This document shows positions 23,231-31,976 of a DNA stretch of 64,000 bases, piece by piece (positions within the stretch are counted from its first letter, which is position 1; each line of letters opens with the position of its first letter). The position numbers were made by a program, and so were the translations under genes. The stretch comes from Nocardia asteroides (lineage in GTDB: Bacteria; Actinomycetota; Actinomycetes; Mycobacteriales; Mycobacteriaceae), in the NCBI RefSeq assembly GCF_021183625.1, contig NZ_CP089214.1:496001-560000 (forward strand), given 5' to 3'. A model generated the notes under the pieces. It was not told where the DNA came from. It saw only the letters and a list, made by a program, of their open reading frames with translations, and made no database searches.

Positions 23231-24647
23231 CGATCACCTCCCGCGGGCGGATCGCACGATCACCGTCCCTGGCGACCTCGGCGAAGACCTCGCGCAGCCG
23301 CGCGTGGTAGGGCGCGAGCGCCGCCTGGGCGGCCGGGGTGCCCGGGCTCTGGCAGCCGAGGTAGAGGTGGCGCCGGTCGCGGTTGATCCAGAGCGAGGCA
23401 TTGCCGGTCGCGCCCTCGCCGGTGAAGAGCATGCCGTGCTCGTACTCCGAGCTGCCCGCGCCGGGAAAGCGGCGGAAGTCGATGTAGGAGAGCATGTTCG
23501 GGCTCGCCGCCACCTTCGCCGGGTCGGCACCGGACATGAGCAGCGCGGTGATCACCGACTGCACCGGCGCCGCCGCCAGCCGCAGCGCGCGCTCGTAGCC
23601 CGCGTGCGCGTGCGCCAGCAGCTCCCGGAAGGTGCCCGCCGAGCGCACCGGGAAGGCGACCGGCGCGAAATTGCAGAACCAGCCCTGCGACAGCAGGTAG
23701 TCGCCGCGGTCCCTGGTGCTGGTGACGATCATGCCGTAGTAGTCCGGCTTGCCCGCGATCTCCAGGTCGGCGACGGCCACCGCGGCGAGCACGCCGGCGA
23801 CGAAGCGCACGCCCTCGGACTTGCAGACGGCATCGAAGGCGGCGGTGCCGTCGGCGTCGAGCAGGTCGAACTCGATCGGCCGCATCGGCGCGGTTTCGCC
23901 GGGGGCGAGCCCGAGATCGACCGGGCAGCTCGGCAGCGCGCCGTCGTTGTGCCGCACGATCTCCAGCCACTCGGCGATCTCCCGGCTCTCCGGGCCGAAC
24001 TCCGCGGCCAGCGCGTGCTCGGCCGCGGCGTACTCCGGGAAGCCACCGGCCGGCGTGCTGGTGAACGGGCCGAGCGCGGCCCCGGTGGCCTCGGCCCGGT
24101 ACAGCTCGAGCAGCTCGGGCAGCACCAGCGCCTGCGAGATGCCGTCGCTGAGCGCGTGGTCGCAGCCGTAGTACAGCGTGAACGACCCCGGTCTGCGCAC
24201 CGCGCCGACCGCGAATCCCGGGTACGAGGTCACGATCGCCTCGCGGGAGAACCGGGCCAGCGCGTACTCGCGGAACGCCGCACCGCCCTCGGTCTCCCCG
24301 ATGGGACGCACCTCGAAGGCGACCGCGCTCTCCGGCACCCGCATCCTGGTGACGGCGCCGTTGTCCACCTCGAGCCAGGTGCGCAGCCCGGCGTGCCGCA
24401 GGGAGAAGCGCTCGACCGCGCGGCTCATGGCGGTGGCCTCCAGCTCACCGGCCACCTCGGTGGCGGTGGCCAGGTAGGCGTGGTGCTCGCGGCCCGCGTG
24501 CTGCCCGGCCGCCACCCCGCGGACGTGGTTCTCCTGGAGGAAGGAGGCGCGCCCCGGGTCGGGCTCGGCCCGCGGCGGACCGGCCGGGTGCCATTCGAAC
24601 ACGCTGCCCGCGGGCGGGTTCCAGTTGGCGAGGGCGGTGATGATCAC
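23211..24647 (-). CDS. Condensation-fold (PapA-like) acyltransferase, second of three
   Basis: The product has 478 residues. The active-site motif reads HALSDG at about residues 175-180 (YYGCDHALSDGIS). The C-terminal half has the SYIDFRRFPGA segment that aligns with its neighbours. GTG 24647 overlaps the stop of the upstream gene (GTGA), so translation is coupled. The tight spacing of three such genes suggests sequential or cooperative acylation of one acceptor. Whether the donor is acyl-CoA or an acyl carrier protein cannot be seen. Confidence 0.82.
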   Translation of the reverse strand: MIITALANWNPPAGSVFEWHPAGPPRAEPDPGRASFLQENHVRGVAAGQHAGREHHAYLATATEVAGELEATAMSRAVERFSLRHAGLRTWLEVDNGAVTRMRVPESAVAFEVRPIGETEGGAAFREYALARFSREAIVTSYPGFAVGAVRRPGSFTLYYGCDHALSDGISQALVLPELLELYRAEATGAALGPFTSTPAGGFPEYAAAEHALAAEFGPESREIAEWLEIVRHNDGALPSCPVDLGLAPGETAPMRPIEFDLLDADGTAAFDAVCKSEGVRFVAGVLAAVAVADLEIAGKPDYYGMIVTSTRDRGDYLLSQGWFCNFAPVAFPVRSAGTFRELLAHAHAGYERALRLAAAPVQSVITALLMSGADPAKVAASPNMLSYIDFRRFPGAGSSEYEHGMLFTGEGATGNASLWINRDRRHLYLGCQSPGTPAAQAALAPYHARLREVFAEVARDGDRAIRPREVIGAGHHR

Positions 24648-26062
24648 CCGCGCACCGCCATGGCGGGGACCGGCAGCTCGCCGGTGCTGGCGACGGCGCC
24701 GAGCAGCTGGGAGACGGTGTTGATGAAGCGGTGCACATTGGCGGCCGCGACCTCGTTGCTCGGGAAGCGCGCCGAGATGGCGAGGCCGTCCGGGGAGCGC
24801 GCGATCCAGAAGTACACCTCGTCGTCGGAGGTCTCGCCGCTGCGCAGCGGGCGCACCGCCCAGCGGCGCCACTCGGCGGCGTCCGGGACCGCGCGTACGT
24901 CCAGGTAGGAGACGACGAAGCGCGGCACCGACGGATTCCCGAGCAGGTGCGCGACCCGGGGGTACGGGTAGCGGGCCAGCGGGCGGGCGGTGCGCACGGC
25001 GGTGGCGGCCCGGTCGAGCACGGCGTCGAAGCCGTCGGCGCCCGCGCTCTCGATCCGCACCGGAGCCAGCCCGACGTACCAGCCCATGGCGTGCACGTCG
25101 CCCGGCTGCTGCCTGGTGTGCATGGGCATGGCGAAGTCGAGGGTGTCGGTACCCGCCAGCGTGCGCGTGGCCGCCGCGACCGTGGCCAGCACACCGGTCT
25201 GCACCGAGTGGCCGGCGGCCCGGCAGCGCGCCTCGAAGGCGGCGGCCTTCTCGGCCGTCAGCGACCAGGCGGAGAGGCCGCTCTGGTGCCTGCCCGGGGT
25301 CGGCCTGCGCGGGGAGACGATGTCGAGCGGGAAGCCGGGGAAGCGATCGCCGCAGCGGCGCAGGAACTGCTGCCAGCCGCGCACGGCCGGGTGCGCGGGG
25401 GTCAGCTCGTCGCCGTAGCCGCGCTCGATGCCGCCGTAGTCGACGCAGCTGCCGACCTCGGGCAGCGCGGCGGGCTCGCCGGTGCGCACCTCGCGGTAGA
25501 GGCGCTGGATCTCGCTGATGGCCAGCATCATCGAGTACGCGTCCATGACCGAGTGGTCGGCGCCGAAGACCAGCAGGAAGCCGCCGCCGGGGCGGGCGGG
25601 GACCGGGTCGGTGACGGTGGCGAGCAGGCAGTGCGGCCAGCGCGTCGGCGCCAGCCTGGCCTCGAAGAAGTCGGTGATGTGCTGGTAGACGCGGGTTCCG
25701 GTGCGCAGCGCGCCGACGTGGCGCGGCGTGACGTCGACCTCGTCGGCGCGGACGCCGTACCGGTTCCAGAGGGGGGCGCCCTCGGCGCCGGGGCGCACCG
25801 TGGTGCGGAAGGTCTCGTGCCGGGCGATCCAGCGCCGCAGCGTCTCCCGCAGTGCCTGCTCGTCGTAGCGATCCGGGATCTCGAAGATGGTGCCGAGCCA
25901 CGAACCGGGTCCGGAATCGGCCTGTCTTCGGGCGCAGTGCTCCTCGTGGATCCAGCTCAGCGGCCGATCGTCCGGACGCCACGGATCACCCGGTACGGCG
26001 GGCACCCATTCGGTGAGGGTGCCCGCGGGCAGCGGGTAGTCGGCAAGCTCTGTGAATTCCAT
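24644..26062 (-). CDS. Condensation-fold (PapA-like) acyltransferase, first of three
   Basis: The 472-residue protein has HSVMDAYS at the active-site position, that is HxxxDA instead of HxxxDG, and MPMHTRQQPGDV plus SYLDVRAVPDA as family segments. The Gly-to-Ala change is mild and the catalytic His and Asp remain. ATG 26062 starts just before MEFTELADYPLPAGTL, which aligns with the paralogue N-termini; a longer frame upstream has no support. It is the first gene of the minus-strand operon and is divergent from the ABC transporter across a 443-base region. Confidence 0.8.
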   Translation of the reverse strand: MEFTELADYPLPAGTLTEWVPAVPGDPWRPDDRPLSWIHEEHCARRQADSGPGSWLGTIFEIPDRYDEQALRETLRRWIARHETFRTTVRPGAEGAPLWNRYGVRADEVDVTPRHVGALRTGTRVYQHITDFFEARLAPTRWPHCLLATVTDPVPARPGGGFLLVFGADHSVMDAYSMMLAISEIQRLYREVRTGEPAALPEVGSCVDYGGIERGYGDELTPAHPAVRGWQQFLRRCGDRFPGFPLDIVSPRRPTPGRHQSGLSAWSLTAEKAAAFEARCRAAGHSVQTGVLATVAAATRTLAGTDTLDFAMPMHTRQQPGDVHAMGWYVGLAPVRIESAGADGFDAVLDRAATAVRTARPLARYPYPRVAHLLGNPSVPRFVVSYLDVRAVPDAAEWRRWAVRPLRSGETSDDEVYFWIARSPDGLAISARFPSNEVAAANVHRFINTVSQLLGAVASTGELPVPAMAVRG

Positions 26063-26505
26063 CTGGAAGACGCCCCATTCATTTTGCTGACCGCATGCTG
26101 ACAACGACGAGAATGTACGTAAAAAGCCCTTGTTTCGAAAATCGCTACTCTGCAGCCCCTGTGCCGACACCTGATCCGCACACCGTTGTCAGCGTAGGGG
26201 GACCACCCCGGAACCCTCTCACCGACCCCGAGTGGCCTTCATCACCATCAATATTTTCGGACATACTGCCTGGTAGTGGTTTCGGGGCCGATCGAACTGG
26301 CTACGGTCGGCTGTTCAAAAATTTCTTTTGTGTGAACTCGCGGTTTCACCCATCCAGGGTGGGAGGCGTATCGAATCACGGATTGCTCAGCACTTTGCCC
26401 CAGCCCATTGCGGATCATATGCTGGCGCAGCGCTACGCAGTGTCGCGAGCGATTTCGAGCAATGAAGTACTTTAATTCCGACACTCGAGCGAGCAGGGGG
26501 TAATC
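26063..26505. promoter_or_regulatory. Long AT-richer divergent regulatory region
   Basis: This 443-base gap between the acyltransferase operon and the ABC exporter is clearly richer in A and T than its surroundings and holds no supported gene. It contains several inverted repeats: GTTCA-N15-TGAAC (26313-26337), an imperfect ACTGCC-T-GGTAGT-type repeat (about 26265-26277), and TCACCC-N5-GGGTGG (26346-26362). The last closely resembles the palindrome repeated at 38-49 kb. Both operons probably start here. The composition would suit binding by a nucleoid protein such as Lsr2. Confidence 0.6.
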
Positions 26506-27471
26506 ATGTCTGGCGTCCCGGTTCCCGCCATCGAAACAACGGGGCTGTCCAAATCTTTCGGCGCTTTCCGGGCCGTGGACGGTATCGACCTGACGGTCCC
26601 GTCCGGAAGTGTGTGCGCGGTACTCGGCCCCAACGGGGCGGGCAAGACCACCATGGTCCGGATGATCGCGACGCTGACCCGGCCGGATGCCGGGCGCGCG
26701 GCGGTCTTCGGCTACGACGTGGTGCGCGAGGCGACCGCGGTGCGCTCGCTGATCGGGCTCACCGGGCAGTACGCCTCGGTGGACGAGGAGCTGACCGCCC
26801 GGGAGAACCTCGCCATCTTCGGCAGGCTGCTCGGCCGCTCCGGCCGCGCGGCACAGCACCGCGCCGACGAACTGCTCGACGAGTTCGGGCTCACCGACGC
26901 GGGAAACCGCGCGCTCAAGCACTTCTCGGGCGGCATGCGGCGCCGCCTCGACCTGGCCGCCAGCCTGGTCGCCCGGCCGCCGCTGCTCTTCCTGGACGAG
27001 CCGACAACCGGACTCGATCCCCGAACCCGCGCGCAGATGTGGCACACCGTCCGCGATCTGGTACGAGAGGGAACCACCGTCTTGCTGACGACGCAGTATC
27101 TGGACGAGGCCGACGAACTCGCCGACCGGATCGTGGTCATCGACCACGGCCGCCTGGTCGCCGACGGCACCGCCGACGAACTCAAGGCCGGGATCGGCAC
27201 CGCCACCCTCACCCTGCGGGTGCCCGACCCGGACCTCACCGTCGCCATCGGGGTGGTGCACCGCTTCCTCGGCGACACCGCCGCGGTCTCCGCGGGCGAG
27301 GGCAGGCTGGCGGTCCCCGCCATCAGCAACGCCCGGCTCCCGGAGCTGCTGATCGCGCTGCGCGACAGCGACGTCGACGTGCTCGAGGTGGCGCTGGCCA
27401 AGCCGAGCCTGGACGAGGTCTTCTTCGCCATCACCGGCAGCAGGCGCCCGGCCGTCGCGGAGCCGGTGTGA
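26506..27471 (+). CDS. ABC transporter ATP-binding protein, DrrA family
   Basis: The 321-residue ATPase has Walker A GPNGAGKTT, the Q-loop GLTGQYASVDEEL, signature FSGGMRRRLDLAAS, Walker B LLFLDEPTTGLD and a C-terminal DrrA-type domain (about residues 220-315) ending in a PSLDEVFFAITG motif. DrrA-type exporters move antibiotics and, in mycobacteria, lipids such as phthiocerol dimycocerosate. A GGGGG ribosome site precedes ATG 26506. The stop overlaps the permease start by 4 bases. Lying between acyltransferase and glycosyltransferase genes, it probably exports the product of this locus. Confidence 0.95.
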   Translation: MSGVPVPAIETTGLSKSFGAFRAVDGIDLTVPSGSVCAVLGPNGAGKTTMVRMIATLTRPDAGRAAVFGYDVVREATAVRSLIGLTGQYASVDEELTARENLAIFGRLLGRSGRAAQHRADELLDEFGLTDAGNRALKHFSGGMRRRLDLAASLVARPPLLFLDEPTTGLDPRTRAQMWHTVRDLVREGTTVLLTTQYLDEADELADRIVVIDHGRLVADGTADELKAGIGTATLTLRVPDPDLTVAIGVVHRFLGDTAAVSAGEGRLAVPAISNARLPELLIALRDSDVDVLEVALAKPSLDEVFFAITGSRRPAVAEPV

Positions 27472-28289
27472 CCGCGGCGCCGCTCGCGCCGGCGAGCGCT
27501 CAGCTCCGGCCCGTCGTCTCCAACCGCATCTCGCTGCGCGGGTCGGTCGACCACGCGCTGGTCATGGCGCGCCGCGGGCTGCTCAAGATCCGGCACAACC
27601 CGCAGGAGCTCTTCGACGTCATCGCGCTGCCGGTGGTCTTCACGGTCATGTTCTCCAGCATCTTCGGCGGCGCCATCGCCGGAACGGTGACCGGCTACCT
27701 GCCGACGCTGATCCCCGGCGTGCTGGTGCAGGTCACCATAGCGGCCTCGGTCGGCACCGGGGTGAAGCTGCGCGAGGACATGAACAAGGGCGTCTTCGAC
27801 CGGTTCCGGTCGCTGCCGATCGCGCGGATCGCGCCGCTGGCGGGCTCGCTGCTCGCCGACATGGTGCGCTACGCGGTGGCCACGGCGATGACCGTCGCCG
27901 TCGGGCTGCTGATGGGGTACCGCCCGGCCAGCCTGGCCGGGCTGCTGGCCGCCTGCCTGCTGGTGATGGTGGTGGCCTTCGCGCTGAGCTGGATCTTCGC
28001 GCTGATGGGTGTCCTGATGGACAAGCCGTCGACGGTGCAGGGGGTCTCGATGCTGGTGCTGATGCCGCTGACCTTCGTCTCCAACGCGCTGGTCCCGGTG
28101 GACACCATGCCGGGCTGGATGCAGGCGTTCGCGCACGTGAACCCGGTCTCGCACCTGGTCTCCGCGGTGCGCACGCTGGCCGACACCGGGCGGGCGAGCA
28201 GCGAGATCGCGACCTCGCTGCTCGGCGCCGTGCTCGTGCTCGCGGTGATGGCCCCGCTCACCGTGCGGGTCTACATGCGCAAGGCGTGA
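27468..28289 (+). CDS. ABC transporter permease, DrrB family
   Basis: The 273-residue protein has six hydrophobic segments in the ABC-2 arrangement and the DrrB motifs FDVIALPVVFTVMF, REDMNKGVFDRFRSLP and NALVPVDTMPGWMQ. It forms the membrane pore for the ATPase encoded just upstream. GTG 27468 overlaps the DrrA-like stop (GTGA), so the two subunits are translated together. Its stop meets the stop of the convergent GT fusion gene without a gap. Only one permease is present, so it may act as a homodimer. Confidence 0.95.
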   Translation: MTAAPLAPASAQLRPVVSNRISLRGSVDHALVMARRGLLKIRHNPQELFDVIALPVVFTVMFSSIFGGAIAGTVTGYLPTLIPGVLVQVTIAASVGTGVKLREDMNKGVFDRFRSLPIARIAPLAGSLLADMVRYAVATAMTVAVGLLMGYRPASLAGLLAACLLVMVVAFALSWIFALMGVLMDKPSTVQGVSMLVLMPLTFVSNALVPVDTMPGWMQAFAHVNPVSHLVSAVRTLADTGRASSEIATSLLGAVLVLAVMAPLTVRVYMRKA

Positions 28290-30449
28290 TCAGGGAGCGG
28301 GCCGGTCGGCGTGGTTCTCGCCACGCCGCAGCATGTTCCGCAGCCCGTAGGTGCCGGTGCGACGATCGTAGGCGCGGATGAGCAGCAGCCGCGCCGCGTG
28401 CAGGACCACGATGGACGGCACGTAGACGAGCGCCGCACCGGCCGCGAGCCCCCAGCGCCTGTGCAGCAGCAGGGTGCGCGGCAGGCAGGCCATGTACCGG
28501 ACGAAGGCCGGGACCCCGGTCTCCATCCGGCGCGCCGCGACGCCGACGGTCAGGTTGTTCAGGAAGGCGTTGCGGCCACCGATCTCGGTGACGCAGAGCC
28601 CCATGTCGACATCCTCGAAGACGTCGCGGCGCATGGCGACCGAGCCCCGGATGGCAGCCCAGGTCTCGGCGCGCAGGATCATGTTCGAGCCGTAGAGCAC
28701 CGGCACCTGCTTCACGCCGTCCGGATCGCGTTCGCGCAGCCGGTTCTTGGCCCGGCCGACCCGGTCGCCGTAGGGCAGCCCGTACGCCTCGCCGCGCCCG
28801 CAGGCCGCGGCCCAGTGCCCGGCGGTGTCCGCGGCGAAGAACTCGACCACGGTGGCGGCCCAGTGCGCCGGGATCCTGGTGTCGGCGTCGATCCGGGCGA
28901 GCAGCGCGCCGGTGGCGGCGTCCAGCCCGCGGTTACGCGCGTGCACCAGCCCCTGCTGCTCCTCGCGCACCAGCACGACCTGCGGGAAGCGCTCCGCGTA
29001 ACCGCGCACGATGTCGGCGGTCTTGTCGGTCGAGTTGTTGTCGACCACCACGATCTCGGTGATCGCCCCGAGCTGGGTGGTGAGCCGGTCGAGACACTCG
29101 CCGATCACCTCCTCCTCGTTGTATGCCGGTACGACCACCGACAGCGTGCCCGCCTGCACCGCATCCCCTCTCGATCGGCGGGTGGCCACCTCGGCCACCC
29201 GTTCGGCGATCCGCACCGCCCGCTCCGCCGCCGCGGCGGGCGGGATCAGCGCTGCCGCCGCGCGCGCCGCGGCCGCCGCCCGCTCCGGGCGCAGCACATC
29301 GACGAGCGCGGACTGTAGCCGCTCCGGCGTCAGCCCGGCGACCGGGATGGCCGTCCCGGCGCCGAGCGCGCGCAGCCTGCGACCCCAGAGCGGCTGGTCG
29401 GCGCCGTGCCAGCAGATCAGCGCCGGACGTCCGGCGCGCAGCCCGGCGGCGACGGTCCCGGCGCCACCGTGGTGCACCAGCGCGACGCAGCGCGGAAGCA
29501 CCGCCGCGTGGTCGACGCTGCGCACCACCCGGATCCGGTCGCCGTGCGGCGCGAACTCGGTGCCGTCGAGCCCGCCCCAGCCGGAGACCACCAGCACGCG
29601 CAGCCCGAGCTCCGCGGTGACCAGGGCCAGCGTGCGGGCCAGTTCCGGCGGATCGGCGACGGTCATGCTGCCGAAGCCGACGTACAGCGGCGGCGGGCCT
29701 GCGGCGAGCCAGGCGTCGAGGCCGTCGTCACCGGTGCCCGGGTCGACGAGCGCGCGGGTCTCGGGCGCGAGACCGAGGAAGCCGGTGAGCGGCCGGGCCG
29801 GACCCCACTCCTCGGCGAGGCCGGGGAAGAGCAGCGGGTCGTAGGCCTGGATCTCCGGAACCCCGGCGATCCGGCCCGCCGCGGGGCCGACCGGCGCGGG
29901 CAGCCCGAGATCCGCCGCGAGCGTCCGCTCGGCGCCACGAATTCCCAGCCACAGCAGCTGTTCCAGCGCGGTCCAGCCGACCCGGTGCACCGCGGGCGGG
30001 AGCCCGTCCGCAGGCAGCAGCGAGACCACGCCGTTGCGGCGCAGTGGGCAGTAGTGGACCGGCAGGTATGGAATGTCGAGCGCGGTGGCGACGTTCAGCA
30101 CCCGCTCCTGCCCGGCGCTGCCGCCGATCAGCACATCCGCGCCCGCGGCGAGCTCGGCCAGCTCGCGCTGCGTCCGCCTGCCGTCGCGCAGCGTGAGCTC
30201 CGCGATCGCCCGCAGCCGGGTGCGCGGGTTCGCCGATTTGAGTTGCCGTCGCACCAGTTCCGAGCCGAGCAGCGCACCGGTGTCGGCGCCGAAGGGGTGC
30301 GTCTCCAGCCCGGCGCCGCGGCCGAACTCGACCAGGTTGGGCGGGACCGCGAGCCGCACCGCGTGGCCCGCGCCCGCCAGCGCGACGCCGAGCGCGACCG
30401 CGGGCTGCACATCGCCCCGGCTCCCGGAGAACGCGAGCACGAAAGTCAT
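28290..30449 (-). CDS. Bifunctional glycosyltransferase: UGT-type GT1 fused to GT2
   Basis: The 719-residue protein has two complete catalytic parts. Residues 1 to about 400 are a GT1/UGT-type glycosyltransferase (SGSRGDVQPAVALG, PPPLYVGFGSM, VHHGGAGTVAAGL). Residues about 415-640 are a GT2 domain (LSVVVPAYNEEEVIGECL, VVDNNSTDKT, RIDADTRIPA as the DxD region, and FEDVDMGL); two hydrophobic stretches near 660-700 suggest membrane association. ATG 30449 follows AGGAGG by 8 bases. The fusion implies two successive sugar additions to one acceptor. GT2 members often use polyprenyl-phosphate or nucleotide sugars. This domain pair is uncommon. Confidence 0.9.
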   Translation of the reverse strand: MTFVLAFSGSRGDVQPAVALGVALAGAGHAVRLAVPPNLVEFGRGAGLETHPFGADTGALLGSELVRRQLKSANPRTRLRAIAELTLRDGRRTQRELAELAAGADVLIGGSAGQERVLNVATALDIPYLPVHYCPLRRNGVVSLLPADGLPPAVHRVGWTALEQLLWLGIRGAERTLAADLGLPAPVGPAAGRIAGVPEIQAYDPLLFPGLAEEWGPARPLTGFLGLAPETRALVDPGTGDDGLDAWLAAGPPPLYVGFGSMTVADPPELARTLALVTAELGLRVLVVSGWGGLDGTEFAPHGDRIRVVRSVDHAAVLPRCVALVHHGGAGTVAAGLRAGRPALICWHGADQPLWGRRLRALGAGTAIPVAGLTPERLQSALVDVLRPERAAAAARAAAALIPPAAAAERAVRIAERVAEVATRRSRGDAVQAGTLSVVVPAYNEEEVIGECLDRLTTQLGAITEIVVVDNNSTDKTADIVRGYAERFPQVVLVREEQQGLVHARNRGLDAATGALLARIDADTRIPAHWAATVVEFFAADTAGHWAAACGRGEAYGLPYGDRVGRAKNRLRERDPDGVKQVPVLYGSNMILRAETWAAIRGSVAMRRDVFEDVDMGLCVTEIGGRNAFLNNLTVGVAARRMETGVPAFVRYMACLPRTLLLHRRWGLAAGAALVYVPSIVVLHAARLLLIRAYDRRTGTYGLRNMLRRGENHADRPAP

Positions 30450-30704
30450 CGAAGGCCCTCCTGGCACCTCGGAACCGGGACGGAAGAACCGTCAGCCTAA
30501 CCACGGGCTCGGCAGCGCAGCGCGGCGGGAAGAGGTGCCGGTGCTCCTTCTCACAGCGACCCATACCCGCCGGGAGGCGAAGCGAATCTCCTGTTTGCCG
30601 AGGTGGTCGGCGGGCATGGCGCTGATCACATCCGGCCGAACCGAACCAGGCGTCCGCAACGAATACCACCTACAGTGCGGTCGATCCGACAGCAGGGAGA
30701 TCCG

Positions 30705-31976
30705 GTGAAGTTTCTGCTCGCGTTCAACGGGACCCGCGGCGACGTCCAGCCCGCCGTGGTCGCCGGTGCGGAGCTGCAGCGGCGCGGGCACGACGTGGTG
30801 CTCGGGGTCCCGCCCAACCTCGTCGAGTTCGCCGCCGCGGCCGGGCTGGACGCGCGCCCGTTCGGCTACGACACCAGGGCGCACATGAAGTCCGAGCCGG
30901 TGCAGGCCGCGCTGCGCGGCGGCGGACCACGACAGCGGCTGCGCGCCCTCGCCGAGGTGCGCGACCTGGGCTGGGCGCAGGGCGTGCGGGACATGGGCGC
31001 GCTCGCCGACGGCGCGGACGCCATCGTCACCGGCTTCGTCACCGAGCAGATCGGGCTCGCCTACGCCGCCGCCCGCGGCGTGCCGGGCGTGCTGCTCCAG
31101 CACGCCCCCATCCGCCCCAACCGCAGCACCTTCCCGGTCCCCGGGGTCTCCCCCGCCCTGCCCGGCCCGGCGAAGGCCGCGGGCTGGTGGGCCGTCGAGA
31201 CCGTCATGTGGGCGCTGACCCGCAACCGGCAGAACGCCCTGCGCCGCTCCCTCGGCGCACCCGGCCGCGCGCCACGCTCCCCGCGCGCCGCCGCGGAGAT
31301 CCAGGTCTACGACCCCGCGCTCTGCCCCGAGCTGGCCCTGGAGTGGGCGGGCACGCACCGGCCCTTCACCGGCTTCCTCGACCTGGCCGCCGAGCAGCGC
31401 GCCCGGATCGGCACCGACACCGGCCCCGAGCTGCTGGCCTGGATCGAGCGCGGCGACCCGCCGCTCTACGTCGGCTTCGGCAGCATGCCGATCGCCGACC
31501 CGGCGGCCACGGTCGCCGCGGTCACCGCCGCCTGCGCGCACTTCGGGGTCAGGGCGCTGATCAGCGGCGGCTGGCACGACCTCCCGGTACCCGAGACCGA
31601 GACGGTTCGCGCGATCGGCAGCGTCGACCACGAACTGATCTTCCCGCGCTGCCGAGCCGTGCTGCACCACGGCGGTGCCGGGACAACGGCGGCCGCGCTG
31701 CGGGCCGGGGTGCCGAGCCTGATCGCCTGGATCGGCTCGGACCAGCCGTTCTGGGGGTCGGTCTGCGAGCGGTTCGGCGCGGGCGCCTCGACCAGGGCCA
31801 AGGGGCTCACCACCGAGATCCTGATCGACAAGCTGCGCACGGTCCTCGCCCCGGAGACCGCGGCGAGCGCCAGGGCGCTCGGTGCCCGGCTGATCGGCCC
31901 GGACGAGGCGCGCACCCGCTGCGCGGACGCCCTCGAGGCGAGCCTGCGCCGCACGACGGCGGGAGCGGGCGCGTGA
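30705..31976 (+). CDS. Glycosyltransferase family 1 (UGT/GtfA-like)
   Basis: The 423-residue protein is a GT-B enzyme. It has LLAFNGTRGDVQPAV at the N-terminus, PPLYVGFGSMPIADP, and LHHGGAGTTAAALRAG as the sugar-nucleotide-binding signature. Relatives glycosylate lipids such as mycobacterial glycopeptidolipids, polyketides or macrolides. GTG 30705 follows AGGGAGA. It resembles the N-terminal half of the fusion protein encoded divergently, so the two probably arose by duplication. Its stop overlaps the next acyltransferase-like start (GTGA), which links glycosylation and acylation in one operon. Confidence 0.93.
   Translation: MKFLLAFNGTRGDVQPAVVAGAELQRRGHDVVLGVPPNLVEFAAAAGLDARPFGYDTRAHMKSEPVQAALRGGGPRQRLRALAEVRDLGWAQGVRDMGALADGADAIVTGFVTEQIGLAYAAARGVPGVLLQHAPIRPNRSTFPVPGVSPALPGPAKAAGWWAVETVMWALTRNRQNALRRSLGAPGRAPRSPRAAAEIQVYDPALCPELALEWAGTHRPFTGFLDLAAEQRARIGTDTGPELLAWIERGDPPLYVGFGSMPIADPAATVAAVTAACAHFGVRALISGGWHDLPVPETETVRAIGSVDHELIFPRCRAVLHHGGAGTTAAALRAGVPSLIAWIGSDQPFWGSVCERFGAGASTRAKGLTTEILIDKLRTVLAPETAASARALGARLIGPDEARTRCADALEASLRRTTAGAGA

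Noticed and set aside
23091..24908. A plus-strand open frame of about 600 residues across the acyltransferase genes
   Set aside because: The minus strand carries conserved HxxxDG enzymes; the plus frame lacks any domain and a ribosome site.
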